From assembly GCA_022800215.1 (NCBI GenBank), contig JAAWPV010000079.1, forward strand, positions 1-64,000: a stretch of 64,000 nt of DNA, read 5' to 3'. Shown piece after piece: positions 53,601 through 62,600 of this stretch. Made by a program: the position numbers and the translations under genes. Under the pieces are notes generated by a model. The model was given only the letters and a program-made list of their open reading frames with translations, did not search any database and was not told the DNA's origin. Numbering within the stretch: the stretch's first letter is position 1; the number at the start of each line of letters is the position of its first letter. Source of the DNA: Oscillospiraceae bacterium (GTDB lineage: Bacteria > Bacillota > Clostridia > Oscillospirales > Oscillospiraceae).

Positions 53601-56600
53601 ACACACCGCTGCTGACCGTCAATGCACGGCCATTGAGGATAGCCCGGTCGGGCTGCTCCTGACGGGAGTAGCTGCCATAGGAATAGTTAGCCAATTCACC
53701 CCAGGTAATAACCTGACCATCGGGCCGCAGGACCCGCATGTTGGCAGCAATCTTGTCGGGCGCCAGCATAGATACACCGTTGAGAACACTGTTCGTGGCA
53801 CTCAGATTTCTGGGCCGGTTCACATTGGTGCTCCGGGAAATCGTCAGCTGCGGATCCACCAGACCACGATAGTTGGTACCCCAACCCCAGAGCCGTCCGG
53901 CGGCATCGCTGGCGAAGGAGTAGGCCCGGGTAGCCCGGAGACCAGCCGTCTCCGCATAGCCACTGGCCGCGATGGCCACCACAGGAGCGGACCGGAGATC
54001 CTCACTGCTGCCCAGTGCGGCGGTAGTATTGGTCTCCGAACCAAGGACCCGCTCGGCATAATAATACACGTTGGTACTACCACCAGCATCGCCCTGGCCC
54101 AATTCACTCCGAGAGTTGGAGCCCCAGCCCCAGACCACACCGTTCTTATCCAGAGCCAAGGTGTGATTGCCGCCGGCAGAAATCTTGACAATATCAGTCA
54201 GCGCCACGTAGGTATCAGTCTCACTGTCATAACGCTTGACCTGAATGGGTACGCTGGCAGAGCGCTGGCCGCGGCTGCCCAACTGACCATAGGTGTTGGA
54301 GCCCCAAGCCCAAACCGTACCGTCGCTCTTCAATGCCACAGAGTGGGCGAGACCCACGGAGATCTCCGGGAACACCACGGTATCTTCAGGCATAGAGGCA
54401 TTGGCGTTGACCACATTGAGCTTGAAGAAGCCCTGGTTGCCCATCTCGTCCGTCACCACGATGTAAGTAAAGCCGGTGTCAATGGCTGTAATAACGCCAG
54501 TTTTGCTATCAATCGTCGCTACGGATTCATTCTTGGACTCGAAACGCAGCTGAGAAATGTCAGGCTTGTAGACCCTCTGGCCGTAGGCGTTGAAGCCCAG
54601 ATAACCCAGAATGGCATCCACGTCGATCTCCACAACGGAGCCACTCTTCACTGCAGTAGCCAGAATGGTAGTGGCCGTGTTAGCGATGGTCCCGTCCTCG
54701 TTCCACTCAGTGACGCTGTCATCCTCAATAATGGTATCGTAATAGATGGTGGCATCCTTACCGTTCACCCGAATGCGGTCCACCTTCAGATAAGAACCAC
54801 CGCCATTCTCCAGTACACTGACGGGAGCATATTTCTCAGTGTAAGTGCCATCACCCAACTGACCGTAGGTATTCATACCCCAAGTATAGACGGTACCATG
54901 CTCGTTATCATACACCACAGCAGACCGGCCGTAGGGCGCGCCGTTCATACCCATAATATTGTCGATAATGGCGTTGCTGTTTCCATTTCCGGCCTCGCCA
55001 GCCCGGACAAAGTCAGCCACATTGCGGTTACCACCGATGGTCCCGTTGGCCAGTTGACCGCCCTCGTTTTCACCAGCAGACTTCATGCTCTTATCCAGAT
55101 AACGCACATAGCTGGCAGGTCCGGCAGAGATAAGGATGGCCACGCTTTCGGCCTTTTCCAGTTCCTCGTCGGTCATTGCGGCAATGGCATCCAGGTACTC
55201 CTGGGTGTGCTCATAACCGTTGTCGCCAGCCACATAGGTGGTAACACGGCCGTCGCCTGCAAACTTTTCATTGAAGGTAGTATCCACACTGGCGCCATTG
55301 GTGGCAGCAGTTACATTGACATTGGTCCCCACACCCAACTGGCCTCTGGCATTGGCACCCCATGCATGGACCTTGCCGTTGACGTCGATGGTCAACACAC
55401 TGTTGGCTCCAGACGACAAGGCAATATAGTTGCTGTCACCATCGGCATAAGAAGGTCCTGCGTTGGTCACCTCAGTCGTGCCAAACTGGCCCTGGTCAAA
55501 CTTACCCGTCCGGGTATCCTTACCGATACTCAGAACATCACCGCTGCGGGTCAAGATGTGGGTAGTGTTCTGGTCGGCCGAGATGTCATAGGCTTGAGCA
55601 GAAGAGGGCAGACGTAGCTTCACCGGCCCGCTGGTGTAATTGCTCACCCCAATGGCAGTGTTGGTGATATCCAACTTTCCAAAGCCATAGTTACCCATGC
55701 CGTAGACGTTGCCCTGGCTGTCCAGCAGCAGGGAGTGCGTCTGTCCAGCAGCAATGTCCACAATCTCCGCACCCTCAGGCAGGATATCCTCCAGGGGCAG
55801 TACAGTGGGTGTGGTAAACTCAAGGGTAGAATGGAGCGGATCATTGCTGGGCAAGAATCCAAGCTGTCCGTTCATATTATTGCCCCAAACAAAGACCTTG
55901 CTTCCGGTCTCTCTGGTAGTCAGGGCCAACACGAAATCAGCGCCCACAGCAATCTTCCGCACGGGCAACTCGTCACCCAACAAGACATCCTCGCGGATGC
56001 TTACCTGCTGCGGCGAGGTGGCTTGCTGGACTTCACTGTTCGCGCCCAGACCCAAGCGGCCTCTGACATTGTTACCGAAGGTCCAGACCGTACCATCGTC
56101 CCGCAGGACCACAGTGAAGTCATCGCCAGCAGCTACCTGAGGATAGGCAACACTAGGTGTTTCACCATCCTCGCCAGGCAGCGGCATTACGTTGATCTTC
56201 AGGAAGCCATAATAGATCTCACCATTCACGACATACTCCGCGATGATGTAGGTCACACCGAAGTTCTCCTCCAACTTCCCACCGCAATTGGCGCACACTC
56301 CACCAGACGGGGCCTCAGTATAGGTCTCGCCGCAAGTCTCGCAGAGGTATGCCACCGCCGTGATCTTCACTGCACCTTCACCATCGTTGTAAACAGCGGA
56401 GGTATCAATCTTGACCACATTGGGATCAAGGGACCGGAAGGTCACATCGTTCACATTTTCCACGATATTATGGATGGACGCATTGATCAGGTTGAACTCG
56501 TTCTCCTTCATAAGCTGGAACATGGAGGGATCCAGCCACAGGCTTTCGCCCTTGCGGAGATCATACTCGTACTCAGTCAGATCCAGTTCCCGCTTGCCCT

Positions 56601-59600
56601 CTGTCAGGCCCTCGATCTCCATCAGGTTCATGGTAAGCAACTTCTTGTGGACGCCCACCTGGCGGGCTCTGGTAATACTGGTCACATCCAGAACACCCAA
56701 CTGATAGCTGGTGTTGTCACCCCAGGCCCAGACAGTGCCGTCCTTCTTAGCCACTATGCTCTGTGCTCCGCCAGCACCCACAGCAAAGACGTCATTCAAG
56801 TCACGAGACTCAATGACAGTACCCTTACCGCAGTATGCGCAATTCTGGCCCAGACGCTCAGCAAGATTCTCCTCACCGCAGGTATCGCAGATATACTTTA
56901 CATCATTCTGCTGCGCTTTCACAGGGGTAGCACTCCCCACAGAGGTGTCATTACCCCAAGTGTAGACCTGGCCGCTAAAGCCCACAGCCGTCATATGGCT
57001 GCCGGAAATCGCAACCTGGCTCACCCGCTCATCCAGTTCCACCTGAGTGGGCACAGAATGACCGGTGATTTGAATGTTATCGTAATTACCCACGGTACCA
57101 GCACCCTGATTGGTCACAGGTGCATAGTTGGTACCGGTACTTACCGCATTGTTCCCCAACTGGCCATTGCTGTTATCACCGAAGGTCCAGAGGGTTCCAT
57201 CCCGGCGTATAACGGCGGTTACATTGCCACCGGCATAGATCTGCCAGGCATTGTCGATAGCAGCCTGGGTGGGAATCAGCTTAGCGGTCATGTTTGCCCG
57301 CACAGAGGGAGGCGTACCATTCAGCGCCTTGCTGGCGTTGGTGGTAGGCCGGCTGTTACCCAACTGACCATAGCTGTTGTCGCCCCATGTCCAGACGTTT
57401 CCGTAACGGTCCATAGCCACAATGTGGGCATTACCAGCAGCCACAGCTACAATATCCTTCAGGTAATCATCCTCTACGATACTGTTGTAGGGGAACTCCA
57501 CCCCGTTGCTGTCGGCAAAGGTATAGTTTTCATTGAACGTACCAGCCATGACCTGAACAGGCACAGAGGAATAGGCCAGACGCTCCTCACTGGGACTATA
57601 GCCGCCCAGAGAGATATAATCGTTGCCCTGAAGTACGCCGGGGGCATAGTAAACCAAATCCTCATTGCTGTTGGTCCGGCTCACGCCCAGAACACCTCTC
57701 ACATTCTGTCCGAAGGTGTAGACCGATCCATTTTTATCCACCACCACAGAGAAGTTTCTGCCTGCGGCGATGTCCACGATATCTTTCAGGTACACATAGG
57801 TCAGATGTCCGGTGCACTCGATAGTGGCAGTACACGGCTTGCCCTCGCCAGACTCCGTATTACCTGTGGAAGCACTACCGTCTCCGTAAACAGCTCCGCA
57901 GACATCACAGACATAGGTCACGCCGCTTTGCTTTCCGCTCCGGACCTTTACAGGAGAGTAGACATTGCCAGAGGTCATGGAGTTGCCGATCTGACCATAG
58001 GTATCATTACCCCAAGCGTAGACCTGACCATCCTTAGTCAAGGCCAGCATGTGGTCAGCGCCGGCAGCAATCTTGATGATACCAGTGAGGTAACCCTCGC
58101 CCGTTTCATCAATGACTTGGGTAGGCGTCTCGCTAAAGGACAGCGGCGCACCGGTGGTACCCAGGCCAACACCCAACTGACCGTTGGTGTTGGTACCCCA
58201 GGTCCAAACACTGCCGTCAGACATAAGGGCGGCAGAGAACCGGTCGCCCGAGACCACCATGGGCGTTGCCACCACGGAAGAGTCACCCACCACTTCGATG
58301 ATCTCATCGTCATCGGTGTGACGGAACTCCACCTCCAGTTGCTTCCACACCCGGTCCAAACGGTCACTGATGGTAATGATAGAAGTGCCAAAACGCTCAT
58401 CGGTAGCAGGCGTAGCGATCCAGTCCTCGCCAGTGATGAAATCACCATTCGAAGAAGTCAGGGTGATATCCTCCACCTTGGTAGTCCGGGAGGAGCTGGT
58501 ATGAAGCAGATTGGTATAGAAGTGATCGTAACGATAGACAGAATTCTTATCCACCACGAAGGTCTGCCCTTCGGTCAGGACCAGCTTATTGGGCAGGGGG
58601 TTCTTTGCGTCAAAGAGGTTATCGTCATCCGTACCAGTAACTACATCCTCCATATCGGGAACCATCAAAGAGGACATGGAGAAGAGCATGGGAGCAAAGA
58701 CCATCTCAGAGAGTTGCTCACCGTCCACCATTTCGTCCGCACCATACACCAACTGTTCAAAGCTGAACATACTCAGCAGTTGGATGGTCTCCTCGGCCAC
58801 CGTCTCAGGCTCTTCAGCCAGAGTTGCGGCTAGGCTCTCCGCCAAGCTGATAATGGCGGCAGAGAGTTCCAGGCTGGAGTCGGCACCCACAGGGACAGGG
58901 ATCAGAGTTTGCTCATCCTTTACGTTGCTACCTACTTGATAGGCATTGTTGACACCCATAGCGTACAGACCACCGTCGTCGGTAAGGAACACCGAGAAGC
59001 TGCTGCCGCCGGAAATCACGTTTTTACTGGAAACAATGGCGTCAGTGATGGCTGCTCCACCGGTATAGATGGTAGGCAGGTTGGTCCGCTCCTGTGCAGT
59101 GTAGGAATTATAAGTTGAACCCACAGTGCCGTTGCCCAATTGACCCGCATTGTTGCGGCCCCAGACATAGGCCCGGCCATCGGCGGTGACCGCCATGGCG
59201 TGGTAATCGCCGGCAGCGATATACTTCACGTTGGTGAGCTCAGTCATGTCATCCTTTTTCACTGTGCCCACACCGCTGGCGCCAACGCCCTGACCCAACT
59301 GGCCGTAAGTGTTGTTACCAGTGCTGTAAACCTTGCCGTCCGTGCCCAATGCCAAAGTAAAGTCGTTGCCTGCGGCCACAGCAGTATAGGTGCCGCTGAA
59401 ACCACTGACACTGCCATTGGTGTTCAGAACTACCACATTGCCATTAAGGGAAATAGACATATCCTTCGCAGTGGTACTACCGCCAGACCAACTACCGCCG
59501 GGCGTATACACCTTGCCATCTCCGTCAATCAACCGATAGGTGCTGCCGCCAGCATAGACTCGGCTGTTAGCACCCATAGCATTGCCATAGGGCTGGGCAT

Positions 59601-62600
59601 AGGCAGTGAAGCCATTGCCCCAACGGTAGGTCTGGCCTTCATTATTAACAGCCAAAGCAAAGTTGCTGCCTGCAGCAATATGAACAATATTCCGCAGAAC
59701 GTAATGGTTCCGGTAACTGTCCTCCATGACCACCTGAACAGGAATCATCTGCTTATTACCGGTGGTGCCAACACCCAACTGGCCGTTGGTGTTATCACCC
59801 CAGCCCCAGACAGTACCGTCACCCTTCAGTGCCAATGTAAAGCCGTTGCCCGAAACGATCATGGGCTGTGTGAAGGTGTAGTCCTCCACCGTAACACCGG
59901 CATTGGGCTGATCCTCATAAGGCGTAATGATAATAGTCAGAGTCTGGAACGCACCGCTGGTCTGATCGGTAACGGTAATGACCGCCGTACCCATAGCATC
60001 CTTCAAAGGCTGCACAGTGTACATGCCGTTCCCTTCTGTAATGGTCACCAGCCAGCTATTAGTAGTCACAGTGATATTGGCCTCATCGGAGATGATGTCA
60101 TTCAGGCCAAAGACATTGAGAGCACCGCTGGCACCAGCCAAAGCTACTTGGATGTTGCTCAGTTCCACAACATCCTGGTTGGTGATGGTTACGCTGTTGC
60201 CAGTGACAGGGGTCCGGCTACCGTCACTCTTCTTTTGGTGGGTAACCGTCATGGTCAGTCCGGCCACACCGTCCACAACGCCCTCAGCAGTCACCAGAGT
60301 GGGTATGCTAACGCTGGCCACCCCGGTTTGGATGCCGAGCTGTCCCTCACTATTATTACCTGTAGTAAGCACATAGCCGTCATTGCGGATGAGGATAGAG
60401 TGATCCTCGCCGCCAGTGATAGCCCGAATCCGGCGTTGGACATCATCCTGCACCGAATAGGGATTGATCATGGCTACGCTCTTGTTGGCCTGAGATCCAT
60501 CACCCAACTGTCCATCCGCATTTTCACCCCAAGCGTAGACCTGACCGTCGCCAGTAATGGCAAAGGAGGTAGTAGCACCTGCCGAGATGGAAACAATACC
60601 AGTAATGGGCTCAGTCACCATGTTGTTAGTAGTCAGAACCTTAGTGGGATAATAGCGAGGCTCCTCATCGCCCACACCCAAACGGCCATAGTAGTTGTAA
60701 CCCATGGCCCAGACATAACCGTCGGAGGTAAGCAGCAGGGTATGTGCATCTCCCGCAGCAATGTCCACCACCCGATGGTCATGACTGAAGGTGTGCAGGC
60801 CCTCACTGAAAATCTCACGGGCATAGTAGCTGGTCCGGTCATTAGTCCGGCCACGGCCCAGCTGGCCGTAGTCGTTGTCACCCCATGTGTAGACCGCTCC
60901 GCCGTAGGTCAGCGCCACGGCATGACGCCCGCCGGCGGCAATGGCCAGCACGTTGTCCAGTTTATAGGGCGTGTTAGGTCCGCTGAGCTGCTCACTGCTA
61001 CTGGAGAAGCCCAGAACCTGAACCGGTGTCAATACATCGTTGGTGCCAGCCACGCCAATCTGATGATAAGCATTGCTGCCCCAAGCCCAGACCTGGCCGT
61101 AGTTATCCACCGCCATACTGAAATCATCGCCGGCAGCCACAGCCCGCAAGTTACCGAAATAGCTGTCCCCGTTCTGAGCTGTCACTGCGGCAGGTTCTTC
61201 ACCCACATGGGTGGTTCCCGTGTGGTCGCAAAGACCCACATTCGTGGTATAAATACTGCTGCAAACATCACAGATGTACCCAGTAACCACAGAACCAGTT
61301 ACCAACCGCTCAGGCACCAGTCGATTATTCGTATCACCGGTACCCAACTGGCCGTTGGCATTGTAGCCCCAAACCCACAATTGGCCTTGGGTATCCACAG
61401 CCAGAGCATGGAGCCGTCCAGCAGCGATAGACTTAATGCGGATATTACTGTTATCAGTGCCGAATGCCACACGGCCGGGCACGTAGGAGTCACCCGTCAC
61501 ATTGCGGCCCAGCATACCATTGGCGCTATCGCCCCAGCTCCAAACGGTGCCGTCACTCTTCAGGACCAGAGTAAAGCCGTCGCCGCCGGCCACCATGGGC
61601 ATGATATCACCAGTACCGGAAACCACATTGACAGTGACCATACCAATGGTCTCTACAGCGCCACCCATCACCTGTCCAATCACCACCACGGAAGTTCCGG
61701 TAGCACCAGGCATGGGGGTCACGATCCCGTTGGCGGAAACACTGATCACATCATCATGGTCCTCGCCGTTAGCAAGAACATAAGTCAAGGTCTCATTCAC
61801 AGCCGCTTCGGTGGGATAGTAGGTCAAATTGAAGCCGCTGGGTGTAGTGATGGTCTTGGCAATGTTGCCCAGATCCAGTGTGCTAATATTCGTCACCGTG
61901 TAGCTGGTCTGCGGTGTACGGATAGAGGGCAAATGTCCGATGGTACGGACAGGAAGCTCCTTGGCGCTTTCATTGGTCCGCTCGCCAGTACCCTGCTTGC
62001 CGTCACCATCCTTGTCACCCAACTGGCCATAGTCGTCCTGACCATAGCCATAGACGGAACCATCGCCGTTGATGAACATCACATGGCTGACACCGGCAGA
62101 AGCAGCAATCACATTAGTGATGACCTCATCCGCCTCCGCACCAGTCAAAATCCCCGCCTCACCAGCTAGAACCTTGGTGAACTGGCTGTCTGCCAAAGTG
62201 AAGGTTTGGTCAATATAGACCTGGCCCTCAGTGTCCAGCAAAGCCACAGCCTCGCCACGGGCAGTCATCTGGTAGAAGTCCTCCACGGAATCCACCTCAG
62301 CGCCCTTGATGAGGGTAGCATAAATCTCGTTGCGGCCCTGATACCGGCCCCAGACATAGACCTTGTTGACCTGCTTGTCGCCCTCTTTCACACTCTGGAG
62401 GGCCATGCTGAAGACCGCACCGGCCACAATGGCCACCACATCCGTCAGCGCAGTGTCTTCGTCTATCATGACCTTGCGCAATCTGGTGGAGTCGGTAGTA
62501 GTGCCAACACCCAACTGACCATTGCTATTCCGTCCGGTAGCCCAAACGGTGCCGTCCCGCTTCAACACGATGGTATGCGCCTCACCGAGAGCCACATCCT

